29,491 nt of DNA from a virus: positions 1 to 29,491 of IMG/VR virus record IMGVR_UViG_3300028581_004268, one strand, 5' to 3'. Of this stretch, positions 4,562 to 11,839 are shown in pieces. Both the position numbers and the translations under genes were made by a program. The notes beneath the pieces are model-generated. The model saw only the letters and a program-made list of their open reading frames with translations, had not been told where the DNA came from and did no database searches. Each line of letters starts with the position of its first letter. Within the stretch, counting starts at the first letter, position 1.

Positions 4562-4700
4562 TCGTGCCCCCATAATTAATATTGGTACCAGATTCTTTGC
4601 TATAATCTGTGTGTGTTTTGTTAGTATCAACATTCAACGATTGAACACCTGAACACGCTACCAACACCACACAACTCATTAAACTAATTAGTCTTTTCAT
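4512..4700 (-). CDS. 62-aa lipoprotein
   Basis: Starts MKRLISLMSCVVLVACSGVQ; LVAC is the lipobox with the lipid Cys at residue 16. The mature 46 residues are polar and rich in Asn, Ser and Thr, with no hydrophobic stretch. The ATG at 4700 (AGAGGTG upstream) lies inside the end of the 55-aa membrane gene, giving coupled translation; a GTG three codons earlier is possible. Lysis-cassette position suggests an o-spanin or an envelope-modifying lipoprotein; the sequence alone does not decide. Confidence 0.6.
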   Translation of the reverse strand: MKRLISLMSCVVLVACSGVQSLNVDTNKTHTDYSKESGTNINYGGTNASANISIKHNSSNAI

Positions 4701-4851
4701 TCTTATCACCTCTTCTTAAAATAAAATTAACAATACCTTCTGCGCTACCTTTCATTACTGCCACTAGCACAATCAGTCCAATAATATACAAACCCTCACG
4801 CGCCAAACCCTCTTGACTTAGCCAAGTCAAAAACTCATGTAGCAAATCCAT
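4684..4851 (-). CDS. 55-aa single-span membrane protein (holin/antiholin candidate)
   Basis: Starts MDLLHEFLTWLSQEGLAREG; residues about 20-36 (GLYIIGLIVLVAVM) form one transmembrane helix, followed by a basic end (RRGDKNEK). The ATG overlaps the stop of the upstream membrane protein (TAATG), and its end overlaps the next lipoprotein gene by 17 bp, so the three are tightly coupled. A small one-helix protein here could be a class III-like holin, an antiholin or part of a spanin. I do not recognise a family. Confidence 0.6.
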   Translation of the reverse strand: MDLLHEFLTWLSQEGLAREGLYIIGLIVLVAVMKGSAEGIVNFILRRGDKNEKTN

Positions 4852-5231
4852 TATTCACCACGCTTTTTGTATAAATGTTTAATAGCAAACTTCCAGCAGG
4901 TGAATATAATAATGATAATGATAATCGCTTGATATGAGATTGTCATTGCCACTATGCTATGTGTTTTGATGAATCCATAAATCAATATTACGAATGAACC
5001 AATATCGGTATAATCCCGAATTTTCGGCAGCGGTATAACAACTGTTAGTACGCTGACAATTCCAGATATTACAATCAGCGTTCCGATTAGCGAGTGAATT
5101 AACTTTGCAGCATCGATAACAATTAACGAACCGATGATTATCGTTACTACTGCCAAGATAAATGTTAATTCATCTAATAGGTTACGTTTCCCTATCAATA
5201 GTTCTAGAATTCCTATTAAGACTTTCCTCAT
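4851..5231 (-). CDS. multi-span membrane protein, holin candidate
   Basis: A 126-aa protein with a charged N-terminal helix, about four hydrophobic segments (about residues 22-40, 45-66, 78-90 and 94-116) and a basic C-terminus (KHLYKKRGE). The Ile-rich last span is striking (about eight Ile in a row). AGGTGA precedes the ATG; it starts 11 bp after the fibre gene and ends overlapping the 55-aa membrane gene. By position between tail fibres and endolysin it is the best holin candidate. Holins normally have one to three spans, so the call is by context. Confidence 0.55.
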   Translation of the reverse strand: MRKVLIGILELLIGKRNLLDELTFILAVVTIIIGSLIVIDAAKLIHSLIGTLIVISGIVSVLTVVIPLPKIRDYTDIGSFVILIYGFIKTHSIVAMTISYQAIIIIIIIFTCWKFAIKHLYKKRGE

Positions 5232-5242
5232 TTTTTCACCTC

Positions 5243-6370
5243 TTATGTAATAGTGGCTTGAATATAGAGAGTATCAATCAGCGCAGTAGCATTCTGTTGT
5301 GCATACATAATCGTTATCCGAACTCCGATGGCTGTAATATCAGTTGTAGATGTATCATCACAACTAAAGTTTGCAATCGTGTATCCATTTAACTCTTTAC
5401 TGAGATCAACTTTCGTATATGTACCTAGATTAACTAATTGTCCAGTCGTGCCGACCTTACCAATGACCTGAAGATTAACATAATAATTAGCTTGCGTAAC
5501 GGATTCAACATTATAGAATGTTGCTCTACCTGCAAGTTTCAGCGTTTTACCTTTTGGATAATTCAGACTAAATGATTGATCAATTTGAACAAGACCAGAT
5601 TTTGCTGTTGTAAACAGCGTCTGTTGTTTATTTTGTGTTGAACCATAGTTAGACTTTAAAGTTATAACTGCAGGAGTCATATTATTATCTTCTGCATAAA
5701 GTATATGAGCTGGTACATTGAACTGATATAAAACTGGAGCTGGGTCTCCAGTATCACCTTTATCGCCCTTAACTCCCTGCGCTCCAGTGTCACCTTTTAC
5801 CCCAGTATCACCCTTTGCGCCCTGAGCGCCGTCTTTACCAGCTACGCCTTGGATACCTTGCGCCCCAGTATCACCTTTTATACCTTGGAGTCCAGTGTCG
5901 CCTTTAATCCCTTGAATTCCCTGCTGTCCAGTTAATCCAGTATCACCTTTTATACCAGGTAAACCCTGTGGGCCAATGTCACCTTTATCGCCCTTGTCAC
6001 CTTTTTGACCACCGCCACCACCAAATTGGCTCCACGCACTCCATTTTTTAGTGCCATAATCGTAATACTCTTGCCAGCCAGAACCATCACTATCAAAGAC
6101 AGTTTGATTAACAACTTTATCGTAACTGTCTTTATAGGAGTAAACAACGATAGCTGTTTTAACTCCAGTTGCGGGTGGACCATTTAATAGTGTGGCATCG
6201 CTATAAATGCCATATGTACCCGCATCCAGCATGCTATGAAAATCAACAACTCGATTGCTCTGCTGAACTTGTGGACTAGCTAGCGCAACTGAAGCAGGCG
6301 CTGCTAAGGCAAAAGAAAACTGCGCTATAAGCGCAGTTACAAAAACTAAAAATAATTTCTTTATATTCAT
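5243..6370 (-). CDS. secreted collagen-like fibre protein
   Basis: 375 aa with four parts. Residues 1-23 are a Sec signal peptide (MNIKKLFLVFVTALIAQFSF, Ala-rich end). Residues about 45-115 resemble the knob domain of phage and pyocin tail fibres (GTYGIYS...NGPP, DGSGWQEYYDYGTKKWSAW). Residues 121-210 are 30 uninterrupted Gly-X-Y triplets rich in GDK and GDT. Residues 213-375 are a beta-rich C-terminal domain that could be a trimerising or receptor-binding head. Collagen repeats are common in phage fibres, but a signal peptide is not expected on a virion protein. It is placed after the fibre-assembly gene, before the holin candidate. It may be a second fibre, or a lysogen-expressed surface protein that reuses fibre domains. 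Confidence 0.8.
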   Translation of the reverse strand: MNIKKLFLVFVTALIAQFSFALAAPASVALASPQVQQSNRVVDFHSMLDAGTYGIYSDATLLNGPPATGVKTAIVVYSYKDSYDKVVNQTVFDSDGSGWQEYYDYGTKKWSAWSQFGGGGGQKGDKGDKGDIGPQGLPGIKGDTGLTGQQGIQGIKGDTGLQGIKGDTGAQGIQGVAGKDGAQGAKGDTGVKGDTGAQGVKGDKGDTGDPAPVLYQFNVPAHILYAEDNNMTPAVITLKSNYGSTQNKQQTLFTTAKSGLVQIDQSFSLNYPKGKTLKLAGRATFYNVESVTQANYYVNLQVIGKVGTTGQLVNLGTYTKVDLSKELNGYTIANFSCDDTSTTDITAIGVRITIMYAQQNATALIDTLYIQATIT

Positions 6371-6372
6371 GG

Positions 6373-6732
6373 TTATAACTCCAAAAATTTCTGCATAAAT
6401 TCTGGCGTGGTCGGCATAGTACTACTTTCACCGAGTGCTACATCTAATAACTCAATACGCCAAGCATCAAACTCATTAGATTCACCATCTTTCATTTTTG
6501 ATTGATAAACATCATGCTCAAAGCGATCTGTTTTACACAGCATCGCGTTAGCTTTACTTTTTAAAAATGTTTCAGCTTCAATTGCTTGCTTTTCGGCTAA
6601 TTCATTTGGTATGTATTCAAAATAGGTTAGCGATAATTTTTCAATTGGATTAATACCCTGTTTAGCTAGATTTTCTAAATCTTCATCCGAGTACGCATAA
6701 ATAGCACCATTACTATTTTTGTATAATTTCAT
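6373..6732 (-). CDS. tail fibre assembly protein-like
   Basis: A 119-aa protein starting MKLYKNSNGAIYAYSDEDLE, the usual opening of short proteins encoded just after tail fibres. The middle is a charged helical segment with many Glu/Lys. The end (TMPTTPEFMQKFLEL) is short and hydrophobic. It overlaps the end of the H-like fibre gene by ATGA, so translation is coupled. By position it corresponds to P2 gpG/Tfa-type chaperones that help fibres trimerise. Similarity to those is weak, so the role is by context. Confidence 0.6.
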   Translation of the reverse strand: MKLYKNSNGAIYAYSDEDLENLAKQGINPIEKLSLTYFEYIPNELAEKQAIEAETFLKSKANAMLCKTDRFEHDVYQSKMKDGESNEFDAWRIELLDVALGESSTMPTTPEFMQKFLEL

Positions 6733-8186
6733 CGCAATTCACTCCATCTATTTAAAACTATATTAGACGCTTGCATCTGGTATGTTTGACCTGCAGGAAC
6801 TATTGTGATATTGAACATTAGTTCTCCAGGGTTAGTAGAACCACCATTACCAGCAAGAGTAACGCCATTTACTATCGGGTAAATGCTAGGTGCAGCAGTT
6901 GTAGAAGTTCCTTGTACTTGCACAACAATTGCCTTACTTGTTGTATTGGTATATGTGATATTAAATCCTCTTGCTGTTGCTACATCATAATTCTGCCAAT
7001 TTTGACTTATTCCGAATGGTTGATTAGTTAGGGTTGATATTTGCCCTACTAAAATAGCAATATCAGCATGAGTTGCAACCATTGAGCCACCTAATGCTAT
7101 CATCGTCCATGATGCTTGGTCGGTATATAAAATACATGAACCACCGCTTGGAATGGCAATCGTTACAGCATGTTGAGTGCCATTATTAATTTGTTGATTA
7201 GCGGTGGTTGATATAGTCATACCGTAAGTAGATGCATTATATAGACCGACAACGCTACCGCTCGGTACTGTCGACACATTTGGCAAAATTAAATTTATAT
7301 TTGGTGTGGTTGCTACATTTTCGATTACTTTACCCATGTCCGCAACTGATAATGTAGATGTCGCACCAACTGATGATGCTGTTTTAAAGTTACCTTTTAA
7401 ATTGGATGCGAACTTAGTAGTCGCTAATAGTTCATTATTGGTTTCCAATGGTTGCGTAGATGCTGTAAACTGCCCTTTTATACTTCCATTGAGTAAAGTT
7501 GTCTCATCACTTACATTTAATGTTTTAAATTTTGCAGGCAATATTCCGTTATTTAAAATTTCATCAGTAACCAAATTACCATAATCAGTTTCATCAACAG
7601 TCACTTTAATGCGTTTATTCGTACCATAACCAATATGAATCTTATTTCCTAATTGATCAATTCCACCGCCTTGTTGAACTGGTTTATAATTAAGTTTAGG
7701 CTGATAATTTTCAGCAGTCGACTTTTTAATTAATTCATCTTGCTGAATGACATATCCAATATCAGCATAACCATCTAGCCGAATATTAAACTCTACAGCT
7801 TCAATATTTGAAATTCTAATCCTCGCAGTGAAGCTAATTGTTACAGCTTTAATATCATCCGGTGCCGGCTTATAGGCCTCATTAGCTATTCCAATCGCAA
7901 TTAAATCACCGACATCATCCAAAATTCCATATTCGCGAATATACCACCCGCCAACATTCTCAGGAATGACTGTATTTAAAAGTAATGTATCTTTATTTTC
8001 TGGATCAGAAGATGAGCTGTTTATTGGTTTGCGATACTTTTCGCTTTGCAATTTTGTTTCTTTTCCTGTTGGGGTATAATTCCCATCACCAACAGCAAAT
8101 GTGGTTAATTTAACCGTAGTTTGAGCAGCCCTTGCCGCTGCTATTTTAGCTAGTCCAACCTCTGTGATTATGGTATTTGATGTCAT
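6729..8186 (-). CDS. H: tail fibre protein, P2 gpH-like
   Basis: 485 aa. The N-terminus (MTSNTIITEVGLAKIAAARA ... FAVGDGNYTPTG) and the following GGWYIREYGILDDVGDLIAI block are the conserved baseplate-attachment domain of P2-type fibres, about residues 1-165. The rest is lower-complexity, Thr/Ser/Asn-rich, beta-structured shaft and tip (residues about 230-485), with short repeats such as ISTTANQQINNGTQ. It overlaps gene I by ATGA and the assembly-protein gene by ATGA. The tip decides host recognition and is probably the fastest-changing part. Confidence 0.9.
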   Translation of the reverse strand: MTSNTIITEVGLAKIAAARAAQTTVKLTTFAVGDGNYTPTGKETKLQSEKYRKPINSSSSDPENKDTLLLNTVIPENVGGWYIREYGILDDVGDLIAIGIANEAYKPAPDDIKAVTISFTARIRISNIEAVEFNIRLDGYADIGYVIQQDELIKKSTAENYQPKLNYKPVQQGGGIDQLGNKIHIGYGTNKRIKVTVDETDYGNLVTDEILNNGILPAKFKTLNVSDETTLLNGSIKGQFTASTQPLETNNELLATTKFASNLKGNFKTASSVGATSTLSVADMGKVIENVATTPNINLILPNVSTVPSGSVVGLYNASTYGMTISTTANQQINNGTQHAVTIAIPSGGSCILYTDQASWTMIALGGSMVATHADIAILVGQISTLTNQPFGISQNWQNYDVATARGFNITYTNTTSKAIVVQVQGTSTTAAPSIYPIVNGVTLAGNGGSTNPGELMFNITIVPAGQTYQMQASNIVLNRWSELR

Positions 8187-8749
8187 TGTTTATCTCTCAC
8201 TGTAATATTGATAGTTGTTGCAATCGCTACATATGTAGTTGATTTTAGAGCTACATTTTGTATATAACTCAGCCAACTTCGAGTATTTTTATACTCTAAA
8301 ATTAAAGCATTTAATAATTTCATTCTTTCTGGTGGTAAAGATTCTGTACCAGCGATTGAAATTTGGAAATTATATGGCTTGCCGCCATATTCAAACCATT
8401 CCAAAATATCACCGTGAAACCCCAATAAATTAAGCACATATTGAATCCCAGCTTTAGTACCTTTTAATTTTTTTAGCTGAATATAATTTCCAATAAAATT
8501 AATTTTGTCTTGCCGAGTGGTAATCAGTGTCATTTCTGGTGAATTGGCCATATTGCACTCAACAAGTAAATAATCTAACGTTAAATCATCCAGATAATTC
8601 AGGCGAGTAAATAATATTTTATCGATACACGCGATGATCTCATCGATTTCAGGCTGCACCGACGCGCAAATCCACTGTATTTCTTGACTAAATTTTAAAG
8701 TAGCTGGCATCAAGTCAATTAACTTGGTATTAAGTATATCCATTAGCAA
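8183..8749 (-). CDS. I: baseplate/tail protein I, P2 gpI-like
   Basis: 188 aa; matches the tail protein I family by its opening (LIDLMPATLKFSQEIQWICA) and the KGTKAGIQYVLNLLGF block, which is typical of these proteins at about residue 95-110. gpI is a baseplate component that carries the fibres. The start overlaps gene J by 7 bp; an ATG two codons later is also possible. Normal family length. Confidence 0.9.
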   Translation of the reverse strand: MLMDILNTKLIDLMPATLKFSQEIQWICASVQPEIDEIIACIDKILFTRLNYLDDLTLDYLLVECNMANSPEMTLITTRQDKINFIGNYIQLKKLKGTKAGIQYVLNLLGFHGDILEWFEYGGKPYNFQISIAGTESLPPERMKLLNALILEYKNTRSWLSYIQNVALKSTTYVAIATTINITVRDKQ

Positions 8750-9861
8750 TCTTCCTCAATGCCACCAAACTCAACGCTACAGCTTATATTTTTGCCAACT
8801 TTCCACGAATTTAATTCCGTTTGAACCGGGTTATCAATTTGTGTCCGTCTAGCTCCTGCCGCCATAATTATTTGATTTAATACCGAGGGATTAATCGCGC
8901 GGCCAAGTTTAGTTTTAGTTAAATAAATGAAATTCTGTATCGCTTTATCAACGTTATCTTGCACTTGACTGATTTCAATACTGGTTTTAGAACTAATCCA
9001 GTATTTGAGCTTAATGCTGTAGTCAACTTGTGATGGTGCGATACATTCAACGTTATCAGTTAAAGGACGCTTATCGCTTGGATTACAAGTTGATAAGATT
9101 AATTCCAGTTCAGTTTTGGTTGGCATCCTACCATCAGCCATTAACGGTACGATTCGCACAACTCCAGGCTCAGGCGAATAAACTTCGACATCAATAACGT
9201 CAGTCGTGGCCGATTTAGCCCAATATTTATAGGCATTATCTGGACCAGCCGTGGACAACGCTTCAGGAGCTAGCAACCTACGCTCTCTTAATGAATCATT
9301 GGACTCATCATCAGCGCCACCCGCAGAATCATCGATATTAACTACTCCACCAATATAAGCGATAGGGTCAACCAGATTAGTTATTAACCCAGCCTTATAC
9401 AAATTACCCGCATCACCGCCAATAGCAGCAACACAAATAATTAAAGCCGAAATATCACCTGGTTGAATAGTTACACTCTCAGGAACCTCAAAATAAAACT
9501 TACTGTCTGCAGTTACCCTGGTACCTTTTTTAATCGTTAATCCATAGCTTAACTTCTGCGTCATTGTAAAAATCATGCTAACTCTTGCTTTAACCGCTTC
9601 TTTAGCCTTTAGCCCAAAATCTGATACTCGATGCTTAAGATAATCATCTTCAGCATAAGCCAACAAATTCTGCTTACCCGTGAAATCAATCGCAGCGCGC
9701 ATACTGACACATTGAGCGGTAAACACTTCAAAAAGAGTCATAGTTGGATCAGCTGGTGCTAAGGTTCTACCCGATAACTCTTTATACTTTGCAAGCATAC
9801 CGTTTTTTATAGCATCAGGGTCTTTTGCCGCAAAGGTTATTGGTGGTAAATTGTAAATCAT
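8743..9861 (-). CDS. J: baseplate wedge protein, P2 gpJ-like
   Basis: 372 aa, baseplate J family. Seen are an N-terminal helical part (LPPITFAAKDPDAIKNGMLA), the beta domain with GTRVTADSKFYFEVPESV, and the typical central segment ADDESNDSLRERRLLAPEAL, followed by SAGPDNAYKYWAKSA. It overlaps gene W by ATGA and gene I by 7 bp, giving the W-J-I-H order of P2. It forms the edge of the baseplate and connects to gpI and fibres. Confidence 0.93.
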   Translation of the reverse strand: MIYNLPPITFAAKDPDAIKNGMLAKYKELSGRTLAPADPTMTLFEVFTAQCVSMRAAIDFTGKQNLLAYAEDDYLKHRVSDFGLKAKEAVKARVSMIFTMTQKLSYGLTIKKGTRVTADSKFYFEVPESVTIQPGDISALIICVAAIGGDAGNLYKAGLITNLVDPIAYIGGVVNIDDSAGGADDESNDSLRERRLLAPEALSTAGPDNAYKYWAKSATTDVIDVEVYSPEPGVVRIVPLMADGRMPTKTELELILSTCNPSDKRPLTDNVECIAPSQVDYSIKLKYWISSKTSIEISQVQDNVDKAIQNFIYLTKTKLGRAINPSVLNQIIMAAGARRTQIDNPVQTELNSWKVGKNISCSVEFGGIEEDC

Positions 9862-10181
9862 AAATATCTTTCATCAACTGATAATAAAATTTTTGGTGAG
9901 AGCTCACCATCGATATTAGCTTCGTTCCAACCTATCTTTAATATCTTGGCACGCGGTTCATATTCTTTAACTAGCTTAGTGAAATTCTGAGTGAATTTTA
10001 TTTTAGCAACATCAACCGGTTGATCAATAATATCTGGATCTATACCCTTACTGCGTGCATAAGGCACTTCACCGCGTTTCAAGCTAAACAAGTGCAAGAT
10101 ATTTTGCTGCACCTCTTCTAAAACCGTGGTTGGCTTAAAATTTACCTCAGTTTTGCCAGCTAAATTTAATACAAGTTTCAT
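9858..10181 (-). CDS. W: baseplate protein W, P2 gpW/gp25-like
   Basis: 107 aa, GPW/gp25 family. The central segment (VLEEVQQNILHLFSLKRGEV followed by PYARSKGID) matches the conserved nucleus of T4 gp25/P2 gpW, where a Glu-rich helix precedes the PY/GFG turn. It is a baseplate wedge component that starts sheath assembly. It directly precedes J with an ATGA overlap. An 81-bp gap upstream, with no recognisable element, separates it from gene U. Confidence 0.9.
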   Translation of the reverse strand: MKLVLNLAGKTEVNFKPTTVLEEVQQNILHLFSLKRGEVPYARSKGIDPDIIDQPVDVAKIKFTQNFTKLVKEYEPRAKILKIGWNEANIDGELSPKILLSVDERYL

Positions 10182-10262
10182 ATTTCACCAAATAAAAAAG
10201 ACTGTTATTACAATCGGTTACATTACACACGCTGAGTTTAGCCAATTGAATTAATTTAATAT

Positions 10263-10685
10263 TTAATTATACTCTTTGAATTTCACTGATAAATCTAGCT
10301 CAGTAATTTGCCCGAACCAGTTCACATCTTTATAGCCCTCGCTGGTTGAGGTAATCACATATTCACCCAACACATTTTCGCCTAAAATCAAATCGAAAAT
10401 ATCCCCATTGCTGCGATACTCATCAAACAAGATAAGAGCCTCGGCTGGATTAACCCCAAACCATGACGATAATTTAATGTTCAGACTTACTTCATCAAGA
10501 TTTTCACCAATAAACTCAAGCTTGGGTTTTTCACCGACAATTTTATGCTCAGCATACTCAACCGATGAGTTATGCTCGGCATCGCTAAAGGTCATGGTCT
10601 TTAGCGGATTTACATAAAATATAATCTCGCCAAATCCACCAAGTTTACCCGTAGCAATGCTTATTAAACTATCAACGATGCTCAT
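10263..10685 (-). CDS. U: tail tube terminator, P2 gpU-like
   Basis: 140 aa; family recognised by GFGEIIFYVNPLKTMTFSD near the start, the EHKIVGEKPKLEFIGENLDE block and the SSWFGVNPAEALILFDEYRS block. gpU caps the tail tube. In P2 the order is T-U-X-D; here T-X-D-V are contiguous and U has moved between the rha moron and W. A repeat-derived terminator lies just upstream (10722-10743), so U may start a new transcription unit. Confidence 0.88.
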   Translation of the reverse strand: MSIVDSLISIATGKLGGFGEIIFYVNPLKTMTFSDAEHNSSVEYAEHKIVGEKPKLEFIGENLDEVSLNIKLSSWFGVNPAEALILFDEYRSNGDIFDLILGENVLGEYVITSTSEGYKDVNWFGQITELDLSVKFKEYN

Positions 10686-10718
10686 GCCATAATCCCTATG
10701 CTATTAATTGTTAGTTCC

Positions 10719-10765
10719 AATAAAAAAACCACCCGAAGGTGGCTTTAGTTATAACTATCTGTTTT
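10719..10765. repeat. partial third copy of the terminator repeat
   Basis: About 47 bp matching the terminator part of the 187-bp repeats (11370, 23206) with one difference in the stem (GGTGGC against GGTGGT). On the minus strand it reads as a hairpin with TTCG loop and T7 (10722-10743), about 55 bp after the rha stop. Confidence 0.8.
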
Positions 10766-10820
10766 GTTTCATTACCATTTTGGCGGGTATTGAAGTAATT
10801 CAATGGGTTAGCTAATTTAC

Positions 10821-11363
10821 TTAAGAATGCTTGGCTTCATCAAATAATTTTAACTGAGCTATATCACATAAGGCATTAGCTATTTTATCGATAATTTGCC
10901 GATTTTTCTTTTGATCATTACCCATGCGACCCCAGTCAGTACCATTTAATGCTACACGTTTTTCTAAGTCCACCATATTATCAACAATTGTTTTAAATTC
11001 ATGGTTACACTTAAACGCTTCTTGAAGAGCATCATAAATAAATGCCTGTAATGTGTAACTATATGACATTGCCATTAGCCATGATTCACGTTCTGGGAAT
11101 TTATAGCATGGTATATCTTTGTATCCCCCATTATTTAAAGCTACTTTTGCAACAGCGTAAAATTTCGCTGTTGCACTTTCACCCAGCACAAGAGGTATTT
11201 TCCTCAAAAAATCCTTATGCTGCAATTTAGTAAACTGTTTATTTTTACCCTGTTCAAATTCTTGTTTACGAACTCGATTGATTAAATCAACCAATTCTAA
11301 ACTCGTCATTGTTTTTTCAATTTCCACAGTTTCTACACCAGAAATTAATTTCAATTTTGCCAT
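10821..11363 (-). CDS. Rha-family phage regulatory protein
   Basis: 180 aa. Residues about 19-100 have the Rha layout: TMTSLELVDLINRVRK (winged-helix start), LQHKDFLRKIPL, then NGGYKDIPCYKFPERESWLM and SYSYTLQAFIYDAL. The C-terminal 45 residues (NGTDWGRMGNDQKK ... AQLKLFDEAKHS) form a separate small domain shared with the split rha at 3321. It sits between baseplate genes V and U, bordered by repeat-derived terminators, so it behaves as a moron. Its upstream 30 bp (with AAGGA) is part of the 187-bp repeat and therefore the same as that before the capsid protease. Confidence 0.8.
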   Translation of the reverse strand: MAKLKLISGVETVEIEKTMTSLELVDLINRVRKQEFEQGKNKQFTKLQHKDFLRKIPLVLGESATAKFYAVAKVALNNGGYKDIPCYKFPERESWLMAMSYSYTLQAFIYDALQEAFKCNHEFKTIVDNMVDLEKRVALNGTDWGRMGNDQKKNRQIIDKIANALCDIAQLKLFDEAKHS

Positions 11364-11405
11364 GTTATTTTTTCCTTAAAATTCTATTAAAATGCAATCG
11401 GCAAT

Positions 11406-11427
11406 AAAAAAACCACCCGAAGGTGGT
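11406..11427 (-). terminator. repeat-borne intrinsic terminator, copy A
   Basis: On the minus strand ACCACC-TTCG-GGTGGT followed by T7. Confidence 0.9.
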
Positions 11428-11482
11428 TTTAGTTATAACTATCTGTTTTACTCGGTTACCGGTTTAGCTGGTAACACTCAAA

Positions 11483-11556
11483 TTAATGCTTGGTTGGCTC
11501 GGTAAAGAGTAACGCCAGATCATCGGTATCAACATACAACCGATCTTCATGTTCCA
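11483..11556 (-). pseudogene. truncated 40-aa antirepressor-associated ORF
   Basis: The last 24 codons of the ORF that is intact at 23319-23441 are kept (EHEDRLYVDTDDLALLFTEP, end KH), but the first 16 codons are missing. Homology breaks off at 11556 and the plus-strand toxin-like unit begins. It marks the remains of a former antirepressor cassette. Confidence 0.8.
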
Positions 11557-11566
11557 CATGACAACA

Positions 11567-11606
11567 AAAACCCACTGGTATTATTCAGTGGGTTTTATGC
11601 TATAAT
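11567..11606 (+). promoter_or_regulatory. palindrome and extended -10 promoter of the toxin-like gene
   Basis: Inverted repeat AAAACCCACTG / CAGTGGGTTTT (11567-11577, 11586-11596), directly followed by TGC-TATAAT (11598-11606). The same layout, palindrome then TGCTATAAT, precedes the toxin-like gene at 2130. The palindrome may be an operator or a bidirectional terminator. Confidence 0.65.
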
Positions 11607-11615
11607 CCTCGCCTG

Positions 11616-11684
11616 CTCTCCGCGCTAACCTCTTAATGGTTGGACGCCTGAGTGGTTAGTGCTTTCCGGGCAGAGAAAGGAGAG
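11616..11684 (+). promoter_or_regulatory. structured leader masking the toxin RBS
   Basis: CTCTCC (11616-11621) pairs perfectly with GGAGAG (11679-11684), which covers the AAGGAG ribosome site. Inside it, GCGCTAACC (11622-11630) pairs with GGTTAGTGC (11654-11662), nine pairs with one G-U. The leader should hold translation down, as is usual for type I toxin mRNAs. Confidence 0.65.
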
Positions 11685-11688
11685 TACT

Positions 11689-11787
11689 ATGAAAAAACTG
11701 GAAGCTATGATTGTTGTAATTTCTGCCATTACTTCAATTATTAATTTAGCCAACCAGCTTATTCAATTAATCAAATTGACTAAGTAG
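11689..11787 (+). CDS. 32-aa hydrophobic toxin-like peptide
   Basis: ATG 11689, TAG 11785-11787, with AAGGAG 6 bases upstream. It encodes a one-helix peptide starting MKKLEAMIVVISAITSIINL and ending basic (IKLTK), related to the 26-aa peptide at 2130 (same MKKLE start, same length of helix). It has its own promoter, a structured leader and a strong terminator, and it lies opposite to the late operon. A promoter-like TGATATAAT on the minus strand at 11826-11834 would give an antisense transcript through its 3' half. A type I toxin-antitoxin pair is the most economical reading, unproven. Confidence 0.6.
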   Translation: MKKLEAMIVVISAITSIINLANQLIQLIKLTK

Positions 11788-11793
11788 TTTTTC

Positions 11794-11817
11794 ACCACCC
11801 TTCGGGGTGGTTTTTTT
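11794..11817 (+). terminator. intrinsic terminator of the toxin-like gene
   Basis: ACCACCC-TTCG-GGGTGGT stem followed by T7. Confidence 0.92.
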
Positions 11818-11825
11818 CTCTCGGT

Positions 11826-11834
11826 ATTATATCA
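11826..11834 (-). promoter_or_regulatory. extended -10 promoter, relic of a C4 promoter
   Basis: Minus-strand TGATATAAT in a stretch that also follows the tiny membrane gene at 24830, where it is the promoter of C4 RNA 2. Here no C4 hairpin follows; the transcript would instead run antisense to the toxin-like gene. Confidence 0.55.
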
Positions 11835-11839
11835 CATCA

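Larger units (their letters stand above)
11370..11556. repeat. 187-bp direct repeat, copy A
   Basis: Matches 23206-23392 base for base with two differences and no gaps, 11,836 bp apart. It contains the end of the 40-aa antirepressor-associated ORF, a minus-strand terminator (11406-11427) and the ribosome site of the next gene. Such identity in phage DNA this divergent implies a recent duplication or recombination. Confidence 0.95.

Noticed and set aside
4562-4633. 70-aa version of the 46-aa lipoprotein
   Set aside because: The lipoprotein signal sequence begins at Met of 4561; 24 residues before it would spoil export.
5741-6010. Tandem nucleotide repeat as a possible assembly collapse
   Set aside because: The repeat is the coding consequence of Gly-X-Y triplets; it is not identical from unit to unit and stays in frame throughout.
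10182-10262. 81-bp gap between W and U as a hidden gene or regulatory site
   Set aside because: No ORF with ribosome site, hairpin or promoter could be supported.
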